Assembly (NCBI RefSeq): GCF_036711975.1
Contig: NC_091972.1
Location: forward strand, 14,575,001 to 14,639,000
Reading direction: 5' to 3'
DNA: 64,000 bases
DNA from: Onthophagus taurus
Taxonomy: Eukaryota; Arthropoda; Insecta; Coleoptera; Scarabaeidae
In this document: piece after piece, positions 51,405 through 63,114 of the stretch
Position numbering within the stretch: the first letter of the stretch is position 1
Layout of the letters: each line of letters starts with the position of its first letter
The notes under the pieces: generated by a model
Seen by the model: only the letters and a program-made list of their open reading frames with translations
Databases searched by the model: none
Told to the model about the DNA's origin: nothing
Program-made: the position numbers and the translations under genes

Positions 51405-52135
51405 AAAAGTCAAGGCGAGAGATCGATATCTCCCCAACCGCCCGATGAAAAAGATTGAGGTAAAGTTTGTTGTAATCACTGAACATTTCTACATAACATA
51501 TGTGAATTTAAAATTTTTCGTTCCGCGGCTTTCTTTTTATCGCGAGGTCAATGAAAAAAGTACCCGATTTTTGAAGGTGCGGGCAACTTTGTCCCCTTTG
51601 CGATTTGTTTTCGCAAAAACTATCCGACAAAAAAAATTTAATTATGAACAGGTGGTAACCTAATGACCATATTTTATTTTTTCGATATTCATTATAGTTT
51701 CGCGGAAAATCGAGGTTTAGTAGGACGCGGTTATGTCGAAAACGGCTGGGTGGATTTTAACGCGGTTTTATCCAAAATATGTCAAATAATTGCGTTTGCT
51801 AAGTTTTTTAGAGCGATTTACGCAAATTATAAATTAAAAAGAAGGGGAAGGTCCAGACTGAACGTCGCGCCTTTATTTTACCTACATAAAGATAAAAAGG
51901 CGCGACGTCCTGTCTGTAACACCATCTTTTCAGAAGTGGACAAAGTTGCCGATAGCCTCCAAATCGGCTACTATTTTCGTTTAAATCGCAATAAAAAGAA
52001 AACCAGAGCCGAAAATTTTCAAATTCACATGCATATGCTACGTAAAAATGTTCAGTGATTAGAATCAACTTTATCACAATTCATCGAGCGGTTGTGAAGA
52101 TACCTATCTCTAAACTGAGAGGCCTTGACTTTTAG
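51405..52135. mobile_element. Nonautonomous DNA transposon with ~200-bp terminal inverted repeats
   Basis: The left end AAAAGTCAAGGC and the following words (ATCACTGAACATTT, ATGTGAATTT, GGCTTTCTTTTTAT) reappear as reverse complements at the right (52135 backwards: AAAAGTCAAGGCC, ATCACTGAACATTT, GTGAATTTGAAAATTTTCGG). Near the centre is a further hairpin (CGTCGCGCC at 51863-51871, complement 51899-51907). The 131-codon frame at 51663-52058 reads through the repeat and lacks domain motifs, so I treat it as incidental. Confidence 0.75.
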
Positions 52136-52674
52136 TACGGATATTAGTTAGATGGTAATTTTAGGCTTTCGGTCAGAATAATTTTTGGGATTTTGTCAAA
52201 GGTCAAATCTTGGCGGCGCCATTCCAGATATTCCCTTAAAGTCAGGAGTCTTTCTAGTATTATTTAAGATTTTTTTATAAAGGTAGAGTCAAACCCATGT
52301 AGTATAATAAGTAGTGGTATAATTGGACCGCGCTATACATCACTTGACTAAGCGACGTTTTACCGTTTTTAGAGATTTTCATGCTGTCTGGTAGGTAAAG
52401 GTGTAATTTATCTTGAAAAATGCAGAATGCCGAAAGACCTAAAATATTATTTGTTTTAAAGGATAAAGCTAACCGCCAATCACGTTATACGATTTCAAGT
52501 CCGATTTGCATTATACGACTAAGAACCGACTTAGATATGACACTTAGATACACCAAGAAATTTTACAATAGAAAAAATAGATGAACCTACAATTTCGGGC
52601 CAGTGTCGTTTTTTAGATATTAGTATACAATTAAAAGTTTGTCTGTTACTTTATATAGAATTTAAGTCTAAATA

Positions 52675-52698
52675 GTTTCAGCTCTTGGCCATCTTCAG
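52675..52698 (-). other. Hammerhead-ribozyme-like core (CTGAAGA ... GAAAC)
   Basis: On the minus strand CTGAAGA (52698-52692) is followed by TGGCCAAGAGCT, a short imperfect stem-loop, and GAAAC (52679-52675). The mate at 53294-53320 has a perfect stem (TGGCC AAG GGCCA) but has lost GAAAC. Probably decayed and inactive. Confidence 0.35.
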
Positions 52699-52792
52699 AG
52701 ACTCTACAAATAGATTAACATCTCTCATCTTATCCATTTTACAAACGACAGCGGTGGGTAGCGCTAGTTAGCATAAGATGTTGCATGTTTTT

Positions 52793-52918
52793 ATTGCACT
52801 AAAACTAGAACTAACACTAGACCTAGAACTAGAAAGTTTCGGGTTTAGCCGTGCGTCTTCAGTTCTAGTGTTACACTAGCACTATCACTAGAACTAACAC
52901 AAGGCCTAGAACTAGAAT
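52793..52918. repeat. ACTAGAAC-type microrepeat in two blocks
   Basis: Two blocks rich in AACTAGAACTA / ACACTAGACCTAGAAC occur at about 52800-52838 and 52878-52916, separated by a short spacer that carries the same word in inverted form (CAGTTCTAGTGTTA). They lie within the element described above. Confidence 0.7.
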
Positions 52919-53345
52919 CATTTTAAGGATCTTTCACGACGATTACAAACATGCCAAAATCGACGTTGACATTCTTAACCGGAAGTTGACCATAACTTCT
53001 TTAATATTGAAGATAAATATGTCGTGTTTGTACTCATTTTAAAGGATTTTTAATGAAGATTGCCAATATGTCAAAATTGAGGTTGACATTTTAAACCTAA
53101 AGTTAGTTATCATATAACAGAAGTTTTATAACTGAAGTTAATCTAGTGTTAGTCACTTTTCCGTACTTTCTCTTTATTTTTAACGTGTTTTTTGGGTTAT
53201 TTCACATTCATTAAAAAAAAATCGTCGATTTTTATTAAGAAACTTGTTTATAAAATGGATAAGATGAGAGATGTTAATCTATTTGGAAAGTCTCTGAAGA
53301 TGGCCAAGGGCCAGTTTAAAAGTATCAAGCTCTAGATTATTTTCT

Positions 53346-56248
53346 TCAAAAATGTTTACACGAATCGTCATCATTTTGTCTCTAATTTTAGTGATTAAAT
53401 TTATGCCACGACTTACAGAAACAACCTGTATAATCGTAAAATGTAATGCTTGTGATAGCTGTCATCAGTGTTCTGTGATAAAAATGGACAGTACATTTCA
53501 ATAGTTTGTCTATTCTGAGAAGTCTTATATTTTTGGTGAAAACGAAAATCCCGTTTTTCTCAACATTATTTATTTGTCGCTTAGTCAAGTGGTGCATAAT
53601 GCGGTCTAATTAAAATATATTCCTTGAATTTTGGACTTTGGCTAGGGTAACTCCAAACTTTTTTTGATGTATAGTGTCTACTCGTTATTATTGGAACAAA
53701 ATTTTTGTACTCTAGAATCTAACAAAAGTAATCTAACAGAACTTTTGATTAAAATATGGCATCCATTCAGCATAATTCTAGATATTTTCGTAAGTTTGTG
53801 AATGAAGTCAATTTGTCTGTCAATCCAATTAAAAGCTTTGTCGATCAAACGGCGATATTTTTCGATATTTCAATACTTTTAATATTAATAAGAAAGCAGA
53901 TTCTCCAAAGAAGCGAATTAAATAAAGGCCAATTGATGCATCCCCAAATTTATCGTTGTAGTTTTATGGATAAAGCGAATAGGTGCAAGGAGATGTAAAA
54001 ATTTCACACCATCCATCCTGAAGTACAATAATTTTAAGAATCTTTTCTGACTACGCTTGACCATCCACTGATGAGAACAACAATAACCCAACCACACTGC
54101 AATTACGACAATATAAAGGCAATAAATAATCTCACCCTAGATAAATAGTCAGATCAATAAATAGTTTGCACGTTCACAAAATATTGATATCTTGAAACTT
54201 ATTAACGAGCTAATTTCGACTTATTCGTAGGATGTATAATAATTTCACTTACGTGTAATAAAAATGTTAAAAAAATAGTTTTTCTTTTCTTGTATAAATA
54301 TATTTCTTATTCTACAGTAACATATTCGTTTTATTTGCACCGCCAGAGTAAAGATATCCCTGTGGCAATGTTGAAATTTCGACACCGGGTTAACAAACAA
54401 TTCTCGAGGTCCGTTCGATCGAGGATGTGAATTCCCAACGCCACGGACGTATTGTAGGCGTTTTCCAGTAGGAATTCTGTAGGACCACGGGGCACCATAA
54501 CCCGACGCCGGTCGCTGGACATCAAATATTTAAACAGATCGTTGAGCGTGCAGATGCCCTGGACCAAGAGAACGACCAGGGGTTGGGATACATCCCTCCG
54601 AAGGACCCCGTAGTACGTGACCCCGAAAACGTACTCTCTTCTCTACTACTTCTCGAAAACCGGCCACAATGCATTATGCACGAAAAAAAAGATGTAAAGT
54701 ACGCCGACAATTGCATTATAGGAGTGTGCATTATTCAGTTTGTGGTGGACCCAGCGATTTTCCACCCTCTCGAAAATTCCTGCATAATTGATTTTCCTCC
54801 GTTATATCGAAAATTCCAAAAAAAACAACGAATTTAAAAGATTTTGAACTTTGAAGATGATAACTTGTGACGTTTAGTTGTAATCGTTGGTTACTATAAA
54901 CTAACCAACGACTTCATTTATAGTTTGAAAACTGTTGATGTTGAAGGGTGGCACATTATCTGAATCGGATTGGTAACACAATAAACACGTCAGTACACCT
55001 CGCAGTTCCGTTTCCGGACCCCGAGCCGCTATCGACGTCGATGTCCTTCCGTTTTCGACAGTGTGGTAGCGTCGATTCGCAACCTCTCTCTCCATGGTAC
55101 ACACTACCCCACATACGAAATAAACGATAAGGCGTAACTTTAATTATTATCATCACCAGCAATGTCATTCAAAACCTCTTAATTTCACGTATTAGATATT
55201 GAGACAATTAAAAGTTAGGAACGTTGTTATCTCTTTTTGTACGGCTTGAAATGTTTCCGTTTGCTTCAGGTCGATCCAACACAACAATAAATCCGAGATC
55301 GGGATCGAGCGATAACGGTTAATAAACCGACATTGAGATGTCAAAAAGGGACGCGGACCATTTTTGGACCATGCTGCCACCCAACTCGATGCCGAAACCG
55401 GATCGTATCGCACCGTTTCCTGCACTTGACTAGTAGATAACCGCTGCGGAATTGCAATCTGTTACCCCAGCTCCGGTCCCATATTAAAAGCCATCGTACC
55501 GTGCTCGAGATAAAATATTGAAAAATTCTGGAGTAATGACGCGAGAGACTAACCACCACTATACCCAAGAGAGAGGGTAAAGGGATCAATAAGAGAACAA
55601 AAAAATGTATAGGGAGAGTAGATAATGTGGAAAATATCTTTGGATGTAAAAAAAAATCTTAATGGTTATGTGGAAATGGTTATTTTGGAAATAAAGCAAT
55701 AAGATAATAAAAACGGATAACAATATAACAATCTTTATTTCTAAAATGCACAAAAACATGGTACCTATAGAATTCATCAAGTGAATAAAGTTCATTCTCT
55801 ATTAACATTCTCTTCACTTCCCTCAATCAATGGTAAAGCATTATACATGTGATTTATTAGCTCGTCATCAAACTTTGACATATGATCTCTACATTAACTA
55901 CATGCCATCGAATAGCTTTTGCTGGAGCAGGATTACCTGTTTCTCGAAGTCTTCTGAAAGAATCGCTAAAAACTGAATAACATGGCGCTGTGGAAATTTT
56001 TCTTGATATTCTTGTAGCATCGAGCATTTCTATTGCAAAAACCATACACGAAAATTATATCAGCATACTCTTCAGTGCTATAAGCGTACATTTTCAGTTT
56101 TTTCTTGTATGTAATAATTAAACCTTACAGCAAACTGACATATTACAATGATAACTGTTTTTGTTGAATGTTTGATTTTACTGACTATTAATAAATTCGC
56201 TGCAGATAACTTTAAAGTGTCATAATTTCGTAAATAATTGAAATAGTA
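53346..56248. other. Intergenic; GC-richer blocks at about 54340-54830 and 54950-55580, no gene assigned
   Basis: The minus-strand frame 54567-54331 (78 codons, coding-like composition) and the plus frame 54583-54837 have no motif I recognise. The blocks show many CG dinucleotides. A minus-strand frame at 56045-55857 (FRRLRETGNPAPAKAIRW) might be a decayed transposase helix-turn-helix, but this is uncertain. Confidence 0.35.
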
Positions 56249-58478
56249 CAGGGTGTCCCAATTTCGATGTCCGCATAGGCTATCTCCGAAACTAAAAGAG
56301 ATATAAAAAAAGTAGCTTACATGTCATGATCTCGTTTTTCGAGAAAATGCTAATGCCGAAAACTCCGAACAGCTATCGTCTTTTGTTTTCGCCCTATCGG
56401 CAAAAACTGAAAATTTTGCAAAAACGACAATCGCGAATATCTCACTTATTATCAAAGATGGAGTATTATAAATAAAACATTATATGGGCAACGTTTTACG
56501 AAGAATTCAGTGGCGTAGGTAGAATTTTTTTCCCATAATTTATTTTCGAGATTTTAGACGTAACTTTATTTTTTTAAATGGAAACCATAGTTGGCTATGA
56601 CTTAAAATAATTTGTTATTTTCTTCTGATATTTCTTATGGTTATTGAATAATTAACAAAAATTCATTTTGTTTTGTCTAAAACTAATGTATGTATTTAAA
56701 AGTTAATGTTGCTATGGTGATAACCATACATACTATGATGGAACATAATGTATCAAATAATTGCCAAAGTTTGTATTTAAAAATTCGATAACAAGTCTGG
56801 CATTATGTGCTGGTACGATGCACCAGCATGTTAAGTATCAAAGTATAACAAAACTGAATAAAACTTTACAATGAATTTCGAAAATTATGAAAAATGTAAC
56901 ATGATGGAATGCTATATGTTATCAGATAAGAATGCGACGTTAGGCGCGGAATTGTATTTCACAAGATATCCAGAAAGACGACAACCGCACGTAAGAACCT
57001 TCAGCCGGTTAGCAGAAAATTTAATAGATATTTGGTCCTTCCCCAAACCACATACAAAAACATACCAAAATGACCTGCAAGAGAAATTGGCCCAAAAGCC
57101 GCTGCTCCCGAATATGAAAGAAAAATAAGTATAAACCATACAAAGCGGGGCTAACTCATTATTTACGTGCCGGAGATGTCAATCGAAGATTAGAATTTTG
57201 TAGATGATATTTAAAAAAATTAAATAATCTGCTGTTTATTCAAAATTATCTGGACCGATGAAGTCTCTGAGTGTTCAAAGAAGATTGGGGTTCAATGTAT
57301 GGTGTGCCCTTTTAGATAATAGAATTTTGGCATATAGTATCTACCATAAAAACTTAAACTCAGGGAAATACCTCAATATATTAAGGCAGCACATTGAGCC
57401 TTTGGTCGACAATTTGCCACTAAATATGTCTCAAATGATATATTTTCAATATAACGGAGCACCAGCACATAATGCCAAAGTTGTTAGTGAATTTTTAAAT
57501 ACTACTACAAACTCAAGGACAGTAGAATCTAACAGGACTGCTACATCCATTGTTGTGACAGCCTACCCGCAAACTATGTCACACCATTTTCCACGCCCAG
57601 CTGTTGTTATGGTCTATGCGTTTGCTGTGAGAGGTTATATCCTAGACGTATTCATATTAGTTTTGAAGTTTTATGTTTTTAGACGTATTAATGTCTATAT
57701 CATATAACCTCTAAAAACATAGACAGTTAAGAGGCGTGGCAAATAGTGTGACGTAGAGTGCGGGCAACCAACCCGTAGTCGACTACAAAAATACAATGGA
57801 TGTGGCAGTCCTGTTAGATTCTACTGTCCTTGCAACAAACTTTGGCAATAATTGGAAACAATGCTTTCCCTCATGTTATGGTTATTACCATAACAACATT
57901 AAGTTTTAAATACATACAATAGTTTTAGAAAGAACAAAAAAAATTGATACATTATATTCCATCATAGTATGTATGGTTATCACCATAGCAACATTAACTT
58001 TTAAATACATACATTAGATTTAGATGGAACAAAATGAATTTTTGTTAATTATTCAATAACTATAAGAAATATACCCCACAAACTACATATATTTGTTATC
58101 AGAAGAAAATAACAAATTATTTTAAGTCATAGCCAACTATGGTTTCCATTTAAAAAAATAAAATTACGTCTAAAATCTCGAAAATAAAAGATGGGAAACA
58201 AATTCTACCTACTCCACTGAATTCTTCGTAAAAAGTTGCCCATATAATGTTTTATTTATAATACTCCATCTTTGATAATAAGTGAGATATTCGCGATTGT
58301 CGTTTTTGCAAAATTTTCAGTTTTTGCCGATAGGGCGAAAACAAAAGACGATAGCTGTTCGGAGTTTTCGGCATTAGCATTTTCTCGAGAAACGAGATCA
58401 TGACATGTAAGCTACTTTTTTTCTATCTCTTTTAGTTTCGGAGATAGCCTATGCGGACATCGAAATTGGGACATCCTG
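56249..58478 (+). mobile_element. Mariner-type DNA transposon with ~500-bp terminal inverted repeats
   Basis: The left end CAGGGTGTCCCAATTTCGAT and the right end (reverse complement CAGGATGTCCCAATTTCGAT) are flanked by TA (56247-56248, 58479-58480). The inverted similarity continues for about 500 bp on each side. The transposase is degenerate: 56871-57128 has the N-terminal domain (AELYFTRYPERRQPHVRTFSRL, like DUF4817-type proteins). IIWTDEVS at about 57245 marks the first catalytic Asp. 57258-57530 has FNVWCALLDNRI, SGKYLNILRQHIEPLV and FQYNGAPAHNAKVV, where the usual second Asp (QxDGAPAH) is Asn. The C-terminal third is cut off by an inserted MITE. Confidence 0.9.
57514..57832. mobile_element. 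319-bp foldback MITE inserted in the transposase
   Basis: CAAGGACAGTAGAATCTAAC at the left is inverted at the right (GTTAGATTCTACTGTCCTTG), with the inverted match extending about 40 bp to CATCCATTG. Further palindromic words inside (AGAGGTTATAT / ATATAACCTCT) make it a foldback. No clear target-site duplication was found. It separates the transposase catalytic core from its lost end. Confidence 0.8.
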
Positions 58479-58504
58479 TACATATGTTCATTAACATTTT
58501 TTTT

Positions 58505-60010
58505 GGTAATTGGATTAGCTATGATATGTCAAAGTTTGATGGTGAGCTAATAAATCGCCCTGTATATCTTGATTGAAATGTGTATAATGTTTGTTTATAA
58601 TTATGTTTAAATTATTCGATTTGAACCAATTGTTGGTTGTATCTAATGTTTTTTTAGTCTTTTGATCCAGAAAATCTCCTGAAGTATTTGTATAAGAGGT
58701 GTCATCAGCATATAGACATAGAGCCCGCTGTATATTTTGAGGCAAGTCATTGATATACAATAAGAATAAAATGGGGTCATTTGTTTAATAATATACATAA
58801 TACTTCTCTTATTGTTGGTTCTATGTTTTGAATTAGTTTCGTTATCATTCCATAAACATTTTTTATATTTGTCTTATTCAAGTTTTTGATTATCTTTTCC
58901 ACTTCTTCTTCTTCAATTTGCTCAAGCTCAATATGATCTTATTTCCATATTGATAGTTTGGAGATTGACAGAAGAGAATTATTTTCTTTCTTGCGCCTTG
59001 TTTTTCCAGTTTCTTGCTTCACTATATTCCAGGCAGCAGTTATTTTATTTTCTGAATTCATCATAAATTGTTTATAAGCTTCTTTTTTTGTATTATCTAT
59101 CAGTCTTCTAAACTTACGTTTTTTTATTTGATACAATTCTTTGTATTTCTTTTCTTTCGTTTCTTCAGCTAACGTGTTAGTAGCATTTAAAGTGTTTTTC
59201 ATCATTCTTAGGTCATCTGAATTCATTTTAGTGTTGATAGTACATGTTTTCTTTTTTATTGTTATTTCTCGAAAAGCAGACTGATAACACGATGTTGCGC
59301 ATTAGTGTTTTGATCTATTATTATAGTCCAATCACTATTTCTTAATTTATTCATGAAAAGTTCTATTGTTGCTTTATTTATTAGTCTTATCTTTGTATAT
59401 TTGTTCTTTCCAGTTTTATATTCAAGAATAATTGTTGTTAATTGCGCCAGATGGTCACCTAAATGCCAGTTTACTGTATTTTTTATGACAACCTCAGTAA
59501 ATGTTACACATCTTCTTCCATTTACACGCTATGGTTGCCTAAAGACTGTTTAAGTCCATGTTCTGACATAATAGATAAGAAATTTTCTTTGATTTTGGAG
59601 CTTTCATTAACACATGTTATAGTCTCCCATTATAAATATATTTTTAACGTTTTGAGTTTCCTTTACGAAATGTATGATCATTATCACTTATCACAGTCTG
59701 GTGAGTGATATGCTATAAACACAGAATTTAATTGTGGGACTTTTACTGAACTCAGTCCAATATTTTTTTCTATGTTATATTTTTTTAAGCTATATGAGTA
59801 TTTTTCCCCTCGAAAAGACTTTTCTACAATTATAAGATGCAATTACATAATTTTCAAATTTTAAAGTGTTTATCTCAACTTCTGTCATCCAGTGCTCTGT
59901 AATAGCAATTATGTTCGACTCTGGTTTATCTTTTAATAGATATTGTACTTGGTTTATTTTATTTTTTGATCCCTGTGCATTAATATTTATTATTTCTACA
60001 TTTTTTTTGA
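58505..60010 (-). mobile_element. CR1/Jockey-like LINE relic (endonuclease to RT)
   Basis: Read on the minus strand from about 60000: ININAQGSKNKINQVQYLL and IIAITEHWMTEVEINTL (start of the endonuclease), a broken middle, then 59226-58939 with the linker (YKELYQIKKRKFRRLIDN, AWNIVKQETGK). Next, about 58780-58515 has the RT words FLLYINDLPQNIQ and LCLYADDTSYTN (catalytic YADD) and FKSNNLNIIINKHYT. Stops, frameshifts and an internal deletion between linker and RT make it dead. It ends 52 bp from the stop of the LRR gene. Confidence 0.85.
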
Positions 60011-60061
60011 TTTTATTACTGCTTTAACAACAAAAATTTAAAAAATTACAATATTTTAATT

Positions 60062-62164
60062 TCAACCTTCATGATGTTCAGCATTGCCACCTTCTTTATT
60101 CTCTGTAGAATCCCCTATTTGAGCAATAACATCTGTTACACTTTCCCCATGAGCGACTTCAACGGGTGGTTTAGGAATTTCGCCTTCCATTTCTTCTTCT
60201 TCGTCTCCTTCTTCTTCCTCGCCTTCTTCAACTTCACTTTGCTCAGCTTTACCTGCTTCGTCTAACGCTTCACTATAAAGATGATAAGCGTCTCCTTCCT
60301 CATCTTCATCCCAATAATATTCCCCTTGATCGCCACCTTCCGTTTCACCTTCAGTTTCGGTGTCGCCTTTCTTCTTACCTTTCTTTCCTTTCTTCTTTTT
60401 CTCTTTTTTCGGTGCCGGTTGAGCATCCGGATAAAGTTCTATGTACTTTTGGCGTAAAGCTCCTGCATCGATGCCGCTTTTCTTATATTTGAAGCAATCA
60501 ACAAGACCGTTTACGAGATCTTTATCGACTTTTTTCATTTTAAAATTTGTAACTAAATCAATAAAATCGTTTCCTTGCATTGGAGTTTCGGGTAAAGTAA
60601 AAATAAAATGACTGAAATCTTTTTGCATTTTTTTCTTTTTCGGCGCCATCGCCATCATACGAGCACGTTCAAAAAGAAGTTTTGCAACATCCGGTCCTTT
60701 TATTACCCAATTACCTAATACGCCACCGATAGTTACCTTTTTACCATTCCTTCTAGCGCGATTATATGACTAGATAAGGAAAAGGAACTGTACTGGTTAA
60801 AAAATATTAAATTTTAAAAGTTTTATTTACACCAAGCGCATTCTTTTTTATGTAAACATTATCCATATATAGTTCCTCCAATTTGGGTCTTCTGCTTTTT
60901 GGCAGTAATAGAAGTTCAATTAATGTTTGAGCTGTTTCTGGCAATATTTTATTGAAACCAAGATTTATACTCAATAATGTGTTGTTCTTGACGATTAGAG
61001 TTTTAAACATCTTACAAGTAGCTTCGGGTATCCTTCCCCAAATTAAAATTTTATTATTGATAATTGATTAATTATCATTTTTTTAACTTACATGTTATTG
61101 CTTATATCCAACTTTTCCAAAGTCTCTGTTGCTTTAGTAAATTTTAATAAAAATTTTAAACAAGGCTTTTCGGTTATACCATTCCAAGCCAAATTTAAAA
61201 CACGCAAACTTTTATTCTCAAGCAAACCCTCATTCGCTAGTTGTTTCCAACCCCGAGGCGCGTTAATTATATTCCAAGACAAGTCTAAGTCTTCAATGAC
61301 AGCGTTTTCTTTTAAAATTTCTACCAAAGCAGGTATAGCAACATCGGTTAATTCATTTTTACTCAAGTTCAATCGTTTAATTGTCAAATGATTACATAAA
61401 GCATCTTTTATAAATTCTAATCCCTCATTTCCCAAACTGTTACAACTTAAATCCAAATCAGTTAATTTAAGCGCATTAGCTATGCCATCGGCTAAAATCT
61501 CAGCACCTTCGCTTCCGATTCTACATTCTCTGAAATTCAAGACTTCTAACATCTCATTTTCTATTAACATTTGGGCTACGTATTCTACCGATTCTGGTTT
61601 CATAAAATTTTCTTCTAAATTTAACTCTGTAACGCACGTGTTCCCCCTTAAAGCTGTTGTGATTGCTCGAAGTTGTTTATCAGATAAGCTATAATACTGA
61701 ATTAAACAAATTATAAAGATATTTTAATATTGAGGAACAAGCATTACTTTTAGATACAACGTGGAAGTTTCTAGAGAACTTATAACTCTGCGCAATGTCA
61801 TTATTTTCAATTCTTTACACATCGATTTATATTTTTCAAGTCCAAAAAGGTCGGGTTCTACTTCAATAACTAAAAGTACGAATACAAAATAAGAAAGTGT
61901 AAAACCGCCTACATAGGTTACTGTTTAACCCGGTGTATAAAAAGCTGCATCTATCCCAGGATCTTCAAGAGGAGGAAAATGATACAAAGGATTCCTCAAG
62001 AGTGAGCTTCTGGACATGATGTATTGACCGAGACATTGAAATGATTCTGTATTTTTTTCCAAAAGGGTCTCAATAGGCTCCGCGCAAATACCACCATTAT
62101 CTGATTTTTCCTCTTCTTCTTCTTCTTCCCAAACATCTTCCTCTGCGGGAGTTCCTTCAGCCAT
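60062..62164 (-). CDS. Leucine-rich repeat protein (ribonuclease-inhibitor-like LRRs, LRRC74-like) with charged C-terminus
   Basis: Five exons on the minus strand: 62164-61930, 61869-61748, 61696-61092, 61032-60831, 60769-60062. Phases fit and the total is 1,872 nt, 623 residues. The N-terminus is acidic (EEDVWEEEEEEEK). Residues about 125-390 hold LRRs of the RI type (VTELNLEENFM, LTDLDLSCNSLGNEGLEF, IKRLNLSKNELTDVAIPAL, IEDLDLSWN, LRVLNLAWNGI, LEKLDISNNM, LLSINLGFNKI). A segment GGVLGNWVIKGPDVAKLLFERAR follows, and the last 150 residues are Lys- then Glu-rich. The first donor (G|GTTAAA) is weak but is the only one keeping the frame. Closest in style to LRRC74A/B proteins; the function in insects is unknown to me, and protein scaffolding is the general role of the fold. 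Confidence 0.85.
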
Positions 62165-63114
62165 AATAAAGTGGTTATTTATTAATGATTGGTAGATAAA
62201 AAATAAATTATTTTTTAAGTATTTATGTACATCAAAATGACAAATACAGAATTTACAGTGTGATCTACAATGTCAAAATGATGTCAAAATTAGGAAGTAA
62301 AAATAAACTTGGTGTTGTACAAAAATAATTAATTCAAATTGAAATTAAGTTTTAATTAATTTCGAACCCCGAAAACCCAAAAGGTACTAATTCATTCACC
62401 TGAGTTGTCAGGTAAACTAGGTATCTGCCACAGTATTTCAACCGGGTATACTAATACCGCTTAATAACCACGTCAAAATCGTAACGGCAATTTGTTAAGA
62501 GTTCCGGAACGGCAGTAAGTCCTTCGGAAAGGAAAACAAACAGCCGCCGCCGTCGCTGTGCCGCCTTCGAATTAAAATGCGAACGCTTACAAGAAGGGGG
62601 CAGGTGCATAAAGATGTCGTGGTTCCCTGGAAGCGGAGGCGCGCTCGCCCCCTTCGGGGGGTACATAAATTGATCTAAATTAAGCGATATTTAATTACTG
62701 TAACGCCGGGCGTGCAAGTTGATGAGCGCCAACCCGGTCGGTAATAATAATACCGAACCCTATGTCACCCAGAGAGTTGCACGTGCGTCACTCTTCTCTT
62801 TCTCTTTCTCAAAAACTTTAATTATTAGAAGCACTTAATAAAATACAACAAAAACTTAGATTTAGTATGCATGTAAAAATCATTACAAAACTTAAAACGA
62901 AATCTCGTACATGCATCAACATTTCAAAAATCAATACATACTGTTTATATGTATATCAAGGTGTTGTAAAATATCAAGACCATTCATCGCATATCGCAAC
63001 CGAGGTAAACCACGTTTTTTTGGACAACTGCACAAAAACCAGAAATTACGGTAATTAATTTAAAGGCTAAGCAAGAAATCTCAACGTGCATTCTTGTCCT
63101 GGTTATATGGTATG
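62165..63114. other. Upstream region of the LRR gene; GC-rich block 62450-62810
   Basis: The first 250 bp should contain the LRR gene's promoter. The GC-rich block has CCGCCGCCGTCGCTGTGCCGCC-type sequence, a CT-rich run (about 62790-62812) and a minus-strand frame (62666-62451) without motifs. No gene is assigned. Confidence 0.4.

Larger units (their letters stand above)
52650..53345. mobile_element. Element bounded by ~90-bp inverted repeats with hammerhead-like cores (Penelope-like candidate)
   Basis: 52661-52745 (TTTCAGCTCTTGGCCATCTTCAGAGACT..., ACATCTCTCATCTTATCCATTTT) is inverted at 53255-53335. Each copy, read outward, contains CTGAAGATGGCC. The left copy continues AAGAGCTGAAAC and the right one AAGGGCCAGTTTAAA. 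CTGANGA-stem-GAAAC is the conserved core of hammerhead ribozymes, known from terminal repeats of Penelope-like retroelements. No RT frame is left inside. The family assignment is inference. Confidence 0.55.

Noticed and set aside
51663..52058. 131-codon frame as a transposase
   Set aside because: It spans one terminal inverted repeat and the central hairpin, and contains no DDE, helix-turn-helix or zinc motif.
55857..56045. FRRLRETGNPAPAKAIRW frame as a transposase N-terminus
   Set aside because: Only a vague resemblance to transposon helix-turn-helix linkers; no continuing domain and no inverted repeats around it.
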